Program-made: the position numbers and the translations under genes
Origin: Candidula unifasciata
Lineage: Eukaryota; Mollusca; Gastropoda; Stylommatophora; Geomitridae
Reading direction: 5' to 3'
NCBI GenBank assembly: GCA_905116865.2
Contig: CAJHNH020001101.1
Span: 62,001-126,000, forward strand
DNA length: 64,000 nt
The notes under the pieces: generated by a model
What the model saw: the letters and a program-made list of their open reading frames with translations, nothing else
Told to the model about the DNA's origin: nothing
The model's database searches: none
Shown: one piece after another, positions 17,880 through 29,389 of the stretch
How positions within the stretch are numbered: the first letter of the stretch is position 1
Layout: every line of letters starts with the position of its first letter

Positions 17880-19085
17880 TTTTAGTAGGTCACATTTTCT
17901 CAGCTTTACTTCTTCTTCTTCTCTTCCACCTTGTACCTCATCGAAGTGTCCGGGGGAGATGTAATGTTCGTTGATGAGCTCTGTCAAGAGCACTTTTAAG
18001 ACTGATGTTCATTTCTGAAAGGCTGTTCTTAATGCCATCACTCCATCTTTTCCGAGGTCTTCCACTCGTTGCCCATTGTAATGTTTTAGTGTGGCTCGCT
18101 GTGGCAGATAGTACCAGAACATTCTTGTAAGGTGTCCAAACCACTTCATTTGTTGTTCTTTGATGACCTGTAAGACTGGCTTTATTCCTAGCATTCGTCT
18201 GATTTCGTATTCTGTCTTTCTTTTAAACTCCTGCAGCTCTTCTAAGTCATTTCATCTCTGTTGTCACAATTTTACGTTCATTGGAGGATGTGAGTGTCTA
18301 CGTTTGACATTGATAGCATAGTGTTGGCCAAAAAATAGTTCTAAGATTCACTTTAGTACTCTGAGGTATCTGCTTGTGTGTCAACAGGGAAGATAGTTGC
18401 CCCATTACTTGATTAGCTTTGGCACATCTCAAGCTAATTTCCCTGTACAGTTTTCCGTCGGAAGTGAAAATTGCTCCCAAATACTTAAATTCCTCTGTTT
18501 GTCTTAAGGTGTTGTTTTTTAATTTTATTTCTAAATTGTCTTTCTGTCTTTCTATCACCATTGTCTCTGTCTTCCTAGTGTTTATTTTCATATTATATTC
18601 CTCTCCTTTGTTACTAATTTGATTTAGGTGGTTCTGTAGGCATTCCGTACTTTCTGCTATGAGTACCTGGTCATCGGCGAATAGTAATTTTGTAATATCT
18701 TCTTCATGTTTAAAGTTCGTTTCATTACATATGGTATCCATGTATGTTATAAAAAGAAGCAGCGATAGTACACAGCCCTGGTGTACACCAGAGTTCACTA
18801 TAAAGTTTCTTGACAATCCTGCCTTCGATCTTATGCAGCATTTACTACGTGTGTACAGGCTTTTGCAAATATTAATGAGATGATTGCTGATTCCCTTTTT
18901 TCCATACATTTCCACAACATATTCCTGTTGACTCTATCAAAGGCTTTTTCTTGGTTTATGAATGTCAACAAACATGTCTTATCATGTTCTATTGCCCTCT
19001 CTGATAGTTGTCTAAATGTATAAATGGCATCTGTGCAACTTCTGTTTTGTCAAAAGCCCATCTGTGTTTCTGATCTGCTGCCAGA
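17880..19085 (-). pseudogene. Non-LTR retrotransposon reverse transcriptase fragment
   Basis: Reading down from about 19080 on minus: FRQLSERAIEHDKTCLLTFI then QEKAFDRVNR (RT block A), a frame change, then VNSGVHQGCVLSLLLFITYM. The catalytic FADD box follows as KLLFADDQVLIAES at 18667-18708. After it come TEEFKYLGAIFTSDGKLYRE and the tail NGQRVEDLGKDGV or TSGRPRKRWSDGI. The longest frame is 205 codons (18298-18915). Broken by stops and frameshifts. Clade not resolved; it differs from the I/Nimb-like element at 20-23 kb. Confidence 0.88.
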
Positions 19086-20024
19086 TTGCATGCAGCTGAC
19101 TTTTTTTGAATCCTAGTATGTCAAAATTATGAAACTGCATTTAAAACCCAAACAGCACAGATGCTGACCCATGAATTCAATCAGTGAGCTTTATCAGCAT
19201 AATTTGGTGAGTTGAGGCAGGCAGGGATTGAGTGTACACAGGCAGTTGACTGGGTCACTGCAAAACGTTCACTGAGTGTTTAGTAACATTCAGGCTTTGT
19301 CCATTATCTATGTGGGTGTTGCGGGCAATAAAAGAGCACTCAGACTGGCTAGCTTTGTGCCAGCTGCATATGAACAGCTATGAATAACACCAATATTGTT
19401 AATTCCCTTAGAGAGAAAGAAAGATAGGTAGGAGAAAGAGGGGACAAATTAAGGAGCATCGTTGCTAAGAACAACTGTGATTAGTAGGCGGCACAGCCAG
19501 ACATGAGAGACACAGTCTATATATACATATATATATGTATGTGTGTGTGTACACACACAAACACACTGTGTCCTTAAAGTCATGGTGAACTTTTGACCCG
19601 TCACAGGAACCCAGCAAAAGAAGATAGAAATGTGAAATCTTCACCAAATAAAAGGAAACCTCTCCAAGTTTTTTAGTATGATGTGCAAGTGTGTGCGTAC
19701 ACAAGTGATGACAACACCCCAAACTGCACAGCAGTAGATCAGCCCACGCCCATACCATTAAATATCGTCCCGTGTACAACAAAACGCCCCCACATAGGAA
19801 TGTGCACCTTGCCCTTGGACACATGTATATACATAAAAAGAGACACATACACACAGCCCCCCCCCCCCCCCCCCCCCCCCCATTTCCTCCTGATTGCTCA
19901 GAAAGCATTCTTTGTGCAGAGTGGCCTGCTTCACTTCGGAGGTCATAGATGAAGAGCATTGTCTGGATCTTTTCTCAGGGGTATGCCGGTGTGTTGGGAA
20001 ATTAACAGATGGTTGGCTCTGCAC
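19086..20024. other. No gene; simple repeats
   Basis: Includes an ATATAT/GTGTGT tract at 19516-19560 and a run of about 22 C at 19858-19880. A 164-codon minus frame (19465-19959) passes through both and encodes a Gly run from the poly-C, so it is rejected as a gene. Confidence 0.6.
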
Positions 20025-20033
20025 AACCCGGGT

Positions 20034-20915
20034 CCAATGGGGTTAAATATTCCCACATGAAAGACATGAGTGATGCAAACCTGTTGGAGATGACTGCTTG
20101 CTTCAACCAGAGCCCGACGGGGTTAGATATTCCCACATGAAAGACATGAGTGATGCAAACCTGTTGGAGATGACTGCTTGCTTCAACCAGAGCCCGACGG
20201 GGTTAGATATTTCCACATGAAAGACATGAGTGATGCAAACCTGTTGGAGATGACTGCTTGCTTCAACCAGAGCCCGACGGGGTTAGATATTTCCACATGA
20301 AAAACATGAGTGATGCAAACCTGTTGGAGATGACTGCTTGCTTCAACCAGAGCCCGACGGGGTTAGATATTCCCACATGAAAGACATGAGTGATGCAAAC
20401 CTGTTGGAGATGACTGCTTGCTTCAACCAGAGCCCGACGGGGTTAGATATTCCCACATGAAAGACATGAGTGATGCAAACCTGTTGGAGATGACTGCTTG
20501 CTTCAACCAGAGCCCGACGGGGTTAGATATTCCCACATGAAAGACATGAGTGATGCAAACCTGTTGGAGATGACTGCTTGCTTCAACCAGAGCCCGACGG
20601 GGTTAGATATTCCCACATGAAAGACATGAGTGATGCAAACCTGTTGGAGATGACTGCTTGCTTCAACCAGAGCCCGACGGGGTTAGATATTCCCACATGA
20701 AAGACATGAGTGATGCAAACCTGTTGGAGATGACTGCTTGCTTCAACCAGAGCCCGACGGGGTTAGATATTCCCACATGAAAGACATGAGTGATGCAAAC
20801 CTGTTGGAGATGACTGCTTGCTTCAACCAGAGCCCGACGGGGTTAGATATTCCCACATGAAAGACATGAGTGATGCAAACCTGTTGGAGATGACTGCTTG
20901 CTTCAACCAGAGCAT
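20034..20915. repeat. 80-bp tandem array, 11 near-identical copies, inside the LINE
   Basis: Unit starts GGGGTTAGATATTCCCACAT and continues GAAAGACATGAGTGATGCAA, ACCTGTTGGAGATGACTGCT, TGCTTCAACCAGAGCCCGAC. Period is exactly 80 (20121, 20201, 20281 and so on). Copies differ by only one or two bases. The unit is the RT-proximal coding sequence PDGVRYSHMKDMSDANLLEM, TACFNQS. As 80 is not a multiple of three, each copy shifts the frame. Confidence 0.97.
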
Positions 20916-20917
20916 TA

Positions 20918-21052
20918 CCGGGAAGGCTGACCTGGTCAACAAATGCCCTCAGAAGTCGGATGTATTGGCCGGATGTATTGCAAATATCGCAGCCATGCTG
21001 TAAACGGACACAACGCAATTACATCATTGGATGAATGCAGAAGAAGAAGAAG
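20918..21052 (+). mobile_element. 135-bp retroposon insertion with GAA tail and 13-bp TSD
   Basis: AACCAGAGCATTA occurs at 20905-20917 and again at 21053-21065. The insert begins CCGGGAAGGCTGACC and ends GAATGCAGAAGAAGAAGAAG. The (GAA)n end resembles the tails at 27890, 59758 and 60390 (AGTGAATGCAAAGAAGAAGA). It interrupts the LINE just after the 80-bp array. Confidence 0.8.
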
Positions 21053-21746
21053 AACCAGAGCATTAGGACAGCTTCAGTCCCAGAAAAGTGGATGCACAGC
21101 TACCTGATTCCACTTCCTAAGCCTGGCAATAATCATTCAACACTTGGCGGCTTTAGGATCATAACCCTACAAAACACCTTTGGTAAAGTGCTGAAGAAGA
21201 TAGTGGCGGGTAAGCTACAAGAATTTTGGGAACAGAGAAATCTCATTCCACGAGGATTGGGAAGTTACTGACCAGGGAAGGACACATGGTCAAATGAAGC
21301 CACTTTTGCCTTCGATACCTTTAAAGATTTCCAGAACAGACAGGAAACGGTGGAAGCGGCACTTGTTTAGAAGACGCTTACAACAGAGTCAGATACAGTA
21401 TCTTGATAAAAGCGCTTATGGAGAAGGGAGTCTGACCTTGGTTGGTGAATTGGATAGCAGCAGTTTTGTATACTCGCTGTGTAGCTCTCTGCCTAGGTTC
21501 ATGGGCCTCTGAACCATGTATTATAGCTCCAGGACTGCCACAGGGATTTGCAGTTTCACATGTACTATTCAATGTTTTTATGAGCAAGACTGCCTGCTTG
21601 GAAACACCTGGAGTTGGCATAATATTGATATTTGCAGATGATATAATCGCATATAGGAAGGGGAGAGATCGGAATCAAATAGCTAAAGAGTTACAGGCAA
21701 CAGTAGATAAGTTGATCGACTGGTGTACAGAGATGAGTGCTGTCAT

Positions 21747-22083
21747 TCATTGGCACCTTTTCATCTTTCCAGACGGTAGTGTTATATCGCGCTATGAGGA
21801 GGCGTGAGACTCGCAGCCCATGGCGATGACGAGTGTGACCAGCAAGACCCGCCCGTGTCAAAAAAGTCTTCCAAAATAATAGCAAGGGATTTCAGGACCA
21901 CTGTTGTCAACATTTGTGTTTAATCCGTTTCTTTTCAGATGCTCAGCTCTCATCCTTTCTGCAATCATTTCTTCCGTCCGTCTCATTCCCTTCCTGATAT
22001 GCCCTTTCCACACAACATGGCATTTTTTTCCCACTAGTCCACCTCAATACCTGTATCATTCATGTCAGGGTTGCACAAATCTT
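21747..22083. mobile_element. 337-bp insertion in the LINE, flanked by a near-perfect 10-bp duplication
   Basis: The LINE frame TEMSAVI stops at 21746 and resumes as VINPEKA at 22090. The flanks are GTGCTGTCAT (21737-21746) and GTGCTGTAAT (22084-22093). The insert has no strong frame and no recognised family. Confidence 0.65.
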
Positions 22084-23264
22084 GTGCTGTAATCAACCCA
22101 GAAAAGGCAACCGTCTTATGGTGTTCTTTGGACAACAGGATTGTTAAAGCTGATGTTCCCAGACTCAAAATAAATGGCAGGGACATCAAAAAAGACAGCA
22201 GACTACGGTACCTGGGAATCACCTTTGACAGAAGTTTGTCTTTCAGGGATCACATAGAGGGAGTTGTGACAAGGGCTCAAAAAGGTCTAAATGCACTAAA
22301 GTTTTTGTTAGCCATGGACATGGAGCAGAGAATGCTGTTCACACTTTACCAGCATTTAATCATCTCAGTGACTGATTATGGATTGGGGTTATTCACTGTC
22401 TCAAAGTGTCAGCTACAGAGACTGGAGCACATACATAATTAAGCTATGTGGCTGATCCTGGGTTTTACAAGAGACACCCCGATTGTGTGCGTGCGATACA
22501 TGCTTGCATTGCTAAATATTGCAGATAGGCTAAAGGTGCTACAGGCTAAGTCTTACCTCAGAGTAGCTGCAGATAGGGAACACCCTCTGTATGAAGCTTT
22601 GGCTGTAGGCAAGGGTCAGAGGCTGAAAAGGGGGAAAATCGTGGATGGCTCAAGCAGAAGACACAATAAGACAAGTATGCATGCTGGAGAACATTGGGCG
22701 AGAAGAGGAGTGGGTCAGAGTACCAGCAGAAAAGTCCGACCTGTGTAGTCCTATGATCACATTGGGGAGGTGTGCAGAGAGTTGCCAGCGGATGCTACAG
22801 AGGTTGAAGTCCAACAGTTGATTCACGACAATTCACGCCCAGGTGATCTGATTATCTATACAGATGGTTCAGTGTTGAGAGGAAAGAGAAGTAACTGGGG
22901 GTTTGTAGCGAAAGCCAATTGAAAATCTTTAGTCCAATAAATGGGAGCATGTATGTACAGTTTGGAAAAGCAAATTGATCCTCTGAGTCTGGTAAGAGTG
23001 ATGCAGCAAGGAATGATAAGAGGGATCTGGCCGATACTCGATGTTCAGAGGAAAGGTAAGATGGACATATAATCAGACTGCTACTGGAACTATTGGTATT
23101 GGAACTCGGCGTAGGCTGCTGAAGATGGGGGGGAAAATCACGTATGGGAATGCTCCTAGTGCAATGTCGGTTCTCGAATTAATTCAAGCAGCTTAGGACA
23201 GGTAATATGAACAGTGGAATGTGATATGTTGAAGGGGACATAGCTGGAGTGCCTGAGAATAACC

Positions 23265-24625
23265 TTACTCATAACCCAAACATTGAATCAACAACCCTAC
23301 TCATAACCTAAACACTATGAATCAATAACCCTTCTCATAACCTAAACACTTAATCAATAACCCTACTCATAACCCAAACACTGAATCAATAACCCTACTC
23401 ATAACCCAAACACCTAATCAATAACCCTACTCATAACCCAAACACTTAATCAATAACCCTACTCATAACCCAAACACTTAATCAATAACCCTACTCATAA
23501 CCCAAACACTTAATCAATAACCCTACTCATAACCCAAACACTTAATCAATAACCCTACTCATAACCCAAACACTTAATCAATAACCCTACTCATAACCCA
23601 AACACTGAATCAACAACCCTACTCATAACCCAAACACTATGAATCAATAACCCTACTCATAACCCAAACACTTAATCAATAACCCTACTCATAACCCAAA
23701 CACTTAATCAATAACCCTACTCATAACCCAAACACTGAATCAACAACCCTATTATAACCCAAACACTGAATCAATAACCCTACTCATAACCTAAACACTA
23801 TGAATCAATAACCCTACTCATAACCTAAACACTATGAATCAACAACCCTACTCATAACCTAAACACTATGAATCAACAACCCTACTCATAACCCAAACAC
23901 TGAATCAATAACCCTACTCATAACCAAAACACTGAATCAATAACCCTACTCATAACCTAAACACTATGAATCAACAACCCTACTCATAACCTAAACACTA
24001 TGAATCAACAACCCTACTCATAACCTAAACACTATGAATCAATAACCCTACTCATAACCCAAACACTGAATCAATAACCCTACTCATAACCCAAACACTG
24101 AATCAACAACCCTACTCATAACCCAAACACTATGAATCAATAACCCTACTCATAACCCAAACACTTAATCAATAACCCTACTCATAACCCAAACACTTAA
24201 TCAATAACCCTACTCATAACCCAAACACTGAATCAACAACCCTATTATAACCCAAACACTGAATCAATAACCCTACTCATAACCTAAACACTATGAATCA
24301 ATAACCCTACTCATAACCTAAACACTATGAATCAACAACCCTACTCATAACCTAAACACTATGAATCAACAACCCTACTCATAACCCAAACACTGAATCA
24401 ATAACCCTACTCATAACCAAAACACTGAATCAATAACCCTACTCATAACCTAAACACTATGAATCAACAACCCTACTCATAACCTAAACACTATGAATCA
24501 ACAACCCTACTCATAACCTAAACACTATGAATCAATAACCCTACTCATAACCCAAACACTGAATCAATAACCCTACTCATAACCCAAACACTGAATCAGT
24601 AACCCTATTCATAACCCAATCAATG
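23265..24625. repeat. 31-34 bp minisatellite, about 42 copies, with a 493-bp higher-order duplication
   Basis: Unit is AATCAATAACCCTACTCATA plus ACCCAAACACTT, with ACACTATG and ACACTG variants. Rare markers recur at a constant 493 bp: CTATTATAACCC at 23749 and 24242, and CATAACCAAAAC at 23919 and 24412. About 490 bp was therefore duplicated as a block. Confidence 0.97.
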
Positions 24626-24639
24626 AACAAATCACTTAG

Positions 24640-25200
24640 CCTTTAAACACAACACCACAAGTCAAACACAGCAAGTAATTTATTGTTGTTTAATACAATC
24701 TGGCCGAATGTGTCCCACCACATTTGTTATGCCTTTCCTCGTGCCTATGCAAATGAGACTCCTTCAACACCACACTGACCAATGAGCTTTCAGCTTCTCA
24801 TTTGCATATTCATGAAGCAAGCGATCGCATGAAAGAAGTTCAATAATCTAATAGTAACTGACTCACACTGTGAAATAAATAATAATGATAATTAATAATA
24901 ATAATAATAATCATAATAATAGTGGTAGTAATAGTAGTAACATAAGGAAGTAAACTGTTGGATATGTTTATATTGTCATTATCATCATAATCATCGTCAT
25001 CATCACTGGCAGCAAATATGAGAATCAGATCAGCCTAAAACATAAGAAACAATAACAACACAGACAGAATCATCATATTCGCTGTTATCATCAGCGATTA
25101 GATCAACAATCATTCTCAAACAACAGCTGGGCTCCTGTTGTGGAACTGCTACACGGAGGGTGACCACCAAATAAAGCCACTTTCCCCAAGCTGGTTAGAC
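24640..25200. other. Unique stretch with paired octamers and ATA-rich tract
   Basis: ATGCAAAT at 24747-24754 and its complement ATTTGCAT at 24800-24807 flank a CCAAT at 24779-24783. A (TAA)n/(ATC)n-rich stretch follows at 24870-25010. No open frame or RNA gene is attached to these sites. Confidence 0.4.
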
Positions 25201-25317
25201 ACTGTGGCTTCTTTCTGTAAGCTTGGTTCCAAACGGTGATATTTACAATGTCTGGTTACAAATACTGGATTTATTTTTCTACCTCATTTTAGAATTACCC
25301 TATTTATATAAATGAAT

Positions 25318-25348
25318 GAATACCTATATATATATATATATATATATG
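25318..25348. repeat. TA microsatellite
   Basis: About 13 TA dinucleotides. Confidence 0.85.
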
Positions 25349-25624
25349 AATACTGGGTTATTATTTTCCTAGTCAGAAATGACTGGAGTATAAGGAACAA
25401 ACTCAGGAATTCCCTAAGTAAAGTAAAATATGCTTTTCATGCATTGGTTATCTTTTTCCTTGTAATCCATGTTGTGTTGGCGTTGGTAGTCATTTCTACC
25501 CACAACCTTCTATCTTGTCTACTTCCTAATTTTACCACCATGATGAACTGCAGTTTTCTCCTTCTATTGACATGAGCAATGAATGTAGATTCTCTCGCCT
25601 CATGTATATCTGGCATGTACAGTG

Positions 25625-25800
25625 CTAGACCGATTTTCGACACTCAGTTCGCACTGGACAGGAAATGCGGTCAAAATCTTGCTGGCCACCTTTAATTTCG
25701 AGGACATTCCCTGGTACCCATTTTAGGCTATGTCAGTGTGGGAGACAAGGTCAGTTTTGAAGCCTAGAACTTTGGGTGGCAGTCTAGCATCTGTCATGCT
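25625..25800 (-). mobile_element. SINE, family S1
   Basis: The minus strand contains AATTAAAGGTGGCCAGCAAG, then TTTTGACCGCATTTCCTGTC and GTCGAAAATCGGTCTAGCAC, the S1 body. Head eroded. Confidence 0.65.
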
Positions 25801-25955
25801 ATATATCATAAATAGACAATGTACTGATGGGCACTCATAGAAAGAAGTAGAAAGATAGAAGGATACACTAGACAACATACTGTTTAATGTGTCCTATCTT
25901 CTACTTCTTTCTATGAGTGCTGATCAGTACATTGTCTGTTTGTTTATTATATATA
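25801..25955. mobile_element. Foldback hairpin, about 67-bp arms
   Basis: The left arm contains GACAATGTACTGATGGGCAC and TCATAGAAAGAAGTAGAAAG. The right arm (25888-25955) is its near-complete inverse, with a loop of about 20 bp (25868-25887). It looks like a MITE or recent inverted duplication. No clear target duplication. Confidence 0.75.
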
Positions 25956-25959
25956 ATGT

Positions 25960-27600
25960 TTCTACAGCCTCAAGGGTTCCCGCTCTGTTTATTTATGTGT
26001 ATATCATGACATTACCATGGTGTGAGGTACTTTGTACTGTTTTACAATGACCCAGACTGAGACAACCTAACAATAATATTAATAGAATGGAACCAACAGA
26101 GTAACAAATAGCAGAGAGCCTAAAGTCACAAAGATAGAAGTGTTATGGAGATGAAATGTAAAGGGAGGGCAAAGAAGGAGCTGCAGAAGGTGCTCAACAT
26201 GAGTTCAGTGAGGACCTAGCTCAAATGGGTCATAATCCCTGTATGAGCTCGGGAGTTCTATTTGGGGAGAAAAAGGGGGGGGGGGATAGCACCCCACCCC
26301 CTTTCCAACTAGCTTCTTGTAAAAGGTGAATAATTTGATTTGCTGAAACTGGATGTGCTGGGCTAAAAGGTGTAGATATGGCAGCCTAGCTGTGAACCAC
26401 AATGTTTCAACCTCCTTTTTTTAAGGGCAAACACATTAAAAAAAAAGTAGAATTGAATAAAAGAGGACAGAAACAGACTCTTCAGTGTTTCTTCGTGTTC
26501 TAAGGTGTGACCAACCGTATGTTAAAAACTGCTAGCTGTTCTTGTGATTAACTGTGATAGCTTTCCCTTACCTACCAAGCACTTTATTCCAAATGTAAAC
26601 CTGACCAGCTCATACAAGATATTTCAAGAAAACACAAGGTAGCATCATAATGCAATGAGTGCATACACTTCAAATCAGTGATCATGTCCTTCATTTATCC
26701 AACTCTTATTCAATGTGTCTTAAAATCATTGGCTTCTTTCAGCAGGCATTTAAAAAAAAATTATAATAGCTAAAATATAAATATGCAGTGAAACTTCGGG
26801 TCACAATTTTCCTTAGTCACAAACAAATTTGCCCACAAACACAATTTTGAAAAAAAAATTGTTTGCTCAACCCCTGAACGATGCCTCGGCACATGAACGC
26901 ACAAACATGGCTTTGGCGTGGCCATGTTTCTAGCTAACGAACCTCATCAGCTGTACAGTTTTGTTTTGTTATGAGATGTTTCATTAAATTAACCCTCATT
27001 ATTGCTCCCAAGAAAGTGAAAAGTGTTAGTGAGAGTGGTGTGAAAAAAACCAAAAACAAAAACCTAAACACATTACAGTAGAAACGAAAAAGGAAATGAT
27101 AACCAAACATGAGAACAGTGTTTGTGTTTCTGACCTCACCAAGCAGTACCACATGGCTTATCTTAAAGAACAAAGCTGCGCTAAAGACGTCTAAAGGAGT
27201 GACTTTGTTAACGCATCAAAGATCTCAGGCCCTATAAGTAGAAAATTTATTGTTAGCCACTGAGTCAAGAAGCCCTCCTCCTTCTCTACCATCTACCTGC
27301 GCCAGCAACTATCAACCACAAACATAGTTATACCGTATATTTTATATCTTTGTCACATATAGATTTTTTTTTTTTAAATCTGCTTTTTGGGTGAGCGAAG
27401 GGATTAACAAATTTTTATTGGATTTCAGAGGGCAAGAATTGTTTTGGCTTGTGAACATTTCAGTTCGTGAACAGAGTCAAAGAATGAATGAGTTAACTTC
27501 ATGACCCGAGGTACCAAAGTAAGAGCCAGAATCCAATTATAACAGCCAGCCTAAAATTATACCAGCTAAAAAAATAGCTTAAAAAAAATCATATAGCAAG
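25960..27600. other. No gene recognised
   Basis: AT-rich sequence with short poly-G (26276-26284) and A/T runs. 26335-26405 (GATATGGCAGCCTAGCTGTG) resembles 37000-37050 and is probably an old dispersed repeat. Open frames here are short and lack family motifs. Confidence 0.5.
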
Positions 27601-27604
27601 AATA

Positions 27605-27910
27605 AAATGATAATGGTGAAAGTCCCCCGTGTGGGACCCGGGGCCCTACTATGGGAAAAACAAGAATAGACTCACTGCCTGCCCAAAAGCATGTTGTAAG
27701 AGTCGACTAATTGGGAGCTTCCTTCGAAGTCGGAGTACACCTGTCTGAGAGGCAAGGAACCAACAGTCTGCATACAGATCTGTCAAACGGATGCACACGC
27801 AACACTCAGGTTCTGGAACAGGACTGCAGTCCAGAAGTGGACGAACAACCAGAACTTTCCGCCGGAGTTCACAGCCAGTTAACGCAAGAAGAAGATAATG
27901 GCGAAAGCAT
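27605..27910 (+). mobile_element. Interspersed repeat S2, long copy with GAAGAAG tail
   Basis: Runs from CCCCCGTGTGGGACCCGGGG through AAAAGCATGTTGTAAGAGTC, GACTAATTGGGAGCTTCCTT and GAGGCAAGGAACCAACAGTC to AACGCAAGAAGAAGATAATG. The second copy at 60150-60415 has the same order and a longer (GAA)n tail. Structure fits a SINE or a LINE 3' end. Confidence 0.75.
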
Positions 27911-28840
27911 ACTTTTACAGTAAGAACAAAATTTTAATAAAAAAAATATAATTACACTAACTAGTATTTAATTATAACAGCTAGAATATAATGATAACAA
28001 CCGTAAAATATTTATTTACTGTCAAACGGCAGAAACAAACTCAAAAGAATGCTTGCTTTTAAAAGTAAGATTTGAATCAAAAGCTTTGGATTTAACAAGG
28101 TAAACTAAAATTACTGACAAGACAGGGTTGTGTATTGGAAGTCTCCATAAAGTTACAAAATACAAATTAAAAAAGAAAAATCATACAGTTAATGTCTTTG
28201 GAAAACAAACAAACTTGAAAATTAAAAAAAATTAAAAAGACAAAATTATGATATCACAGCCTGGCATAAACATGTACAAAGTCTCTGTGTTTCTCAAAAG
28301 TCAATGTGTCTGACCCCCCCCCCCCCCCACACACACACACACACACAAAATTTACAAAAAATAACTGATGCTGTTTATGTTTATAGGCGATTTGTGATCT
28401 GAGTTATAAATTATGTTTTGTTTTTTTTTCATTCAAAGACCCATAGTTCTACACTTTTTTTCAGTTTATATTTTTTAGTTTCTGATATAAAAAACATTTT
28501 TATAACTCAGAAACAAAAGTTCTTCACTTCTTATATTTTATTATTTGTGATATAAATAAAACCTATTGTTTAATCCATAGATAAAATATAACCAGAGACA
28601 TCAGCTCACAATGAAAACTTGACACCAAATCATAAATCTAACTGGCTGTACTATAGCCACCCCCCTCCCCCTCCAATGGGACCTCAAAACCCATACAGGG
28701 ATTCCTTTCCAAAGCACTGACAGTTATGTGATGTTGTAAACAGTGAGCAGTTCGAAGCTATTCAATGACTCTGTATTGTTGTATACTGCTGGTTTCAAGA
28801 ACTGTATTTCTTATAGTCTTATTTCCACAGCTATAATACT
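27911..28840. other. AT-rich intergenic DNA with C/CA tract
   Basis: Nothing coding. A run of C then (CA)n occurs at 28314-28348. Confidence 0.55.
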
Positions 28841-29035
28841 CTTATTCGTGGTGACAAAATCAAGCCATTTGCCTCGTGCTCAAAAAGTTGTGGGTTCATT
28901 TCTTGGTCTGCATTGTTTAGTTCATGGATGCCAATTTCGATGTAGCTCTTTTGGGAGCATCTCTGGAGCTGTGGAGTCTATGCTTTCAGCAACTCTCTCA
29001 GGAGGCAGCGTGCTGTTCTATAAATTGAGACTGAG
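28840..29035 (+). mobile_element. Possible tRNA-derived SINE
   Basis: A region like a tRNA head ends in B-box-like GTGGGTTCATTTCT (about 28891), followed by a non-coding body to about 29035. A box is weak. The 100-codon frame across it (28743-29045) is taken as chance. Confidence 0.35.
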
Positions 29036-29244
29036 CCATGTATGATAAAAATCCATGCAATGAAGTCAATCCACTTGACATTTTTGTGATTAAGCATTTG
29101 CAATTCAACACAGCCATATTTCTGAGCCACCGTGTAAATGGAAGACCCATTAAAAAAAAAGAGCAGAAGAATCCTGAGCAAACAAAGCAGCAACATAAGA
29201 AATATTTAAAAAAAATTTTTTTTTAACTAAAAAGAAAATATAAA

Positions 29245-29384
29245 TTAACTCTATGAGTCCCAGGTTTAGCATCACAGGCCCAGGGGGTAGTAAAGAAAGT
29301 AATAAAAGCGCATCATGCGTTTATTGGGCTTCTAGGTAGGAACCTATGAACATATGATGCGTTCCTTGGGATTCAAAGAGTTAA
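29245..29384. mobile_element. 140-bp TTAA-type MITE
   Basis: Begins TTAACTCTATGAGTCCCAGG and ends CCTTGGGATTCAAAGAGTTAA, which are inverted repeats. The interior holds further palindromes (GCGCATCATGCGTTTATTGG and ATATGATGCGTTCC). TTAA at both ends is the target duplication of piggyBac- and Kolobok-type elements. Too small to code. Confidence 0.8.
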
Positions 29385-29389
29385 GAAAG

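Larger units (their letters stand above)
20025..23190 (+). pseudogene. I/Nimb-like LINE: reverse transcriptase and RNase H, disrupted
   Basis: Landmarks in order: PGSNGVKYSHMKDMSDANLL (20030), an 80-bp array, then LIPLPKPGNNHSTLGGFRII (21100), DAYNRV in a shifted frame (21372), GLPQGFAVSHVLFNVF (21533), FADDIIAYRKGRDRN (21630, catalytic Asp pair) and KLIDWCTEMSAVI. After an insertion it resumes with INPEKATVLWCSLDNRIVKA (22090), RLRYLGITFDRSLSFRDHIE and SVTDYGLGLFTVSKCQLQRL. RNase H starts with LIIYTDGSVLRGKRSNWGFV (22850) but its centre is missing, and the element rejoins near 22990 at the usual tail (GTIGIGTRRRLLKMG). No endonuclease ORF is visible. Many stops and frameshifts, so dead. Confidence 0.93.

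Noticed and set aside
19465..19959. 164-codon minus-strand frame with a Gly run and Cys-rich segments
   Set aside because: Runs through a poly-C tract and GT/TA microsatellites. No domain, start or splice support.
28743..29045. 100-codon frame with a hydrophobic segment
   Set aside because: Overlaps a SINE-like tRNA head. No homologous motif and no splice logic.
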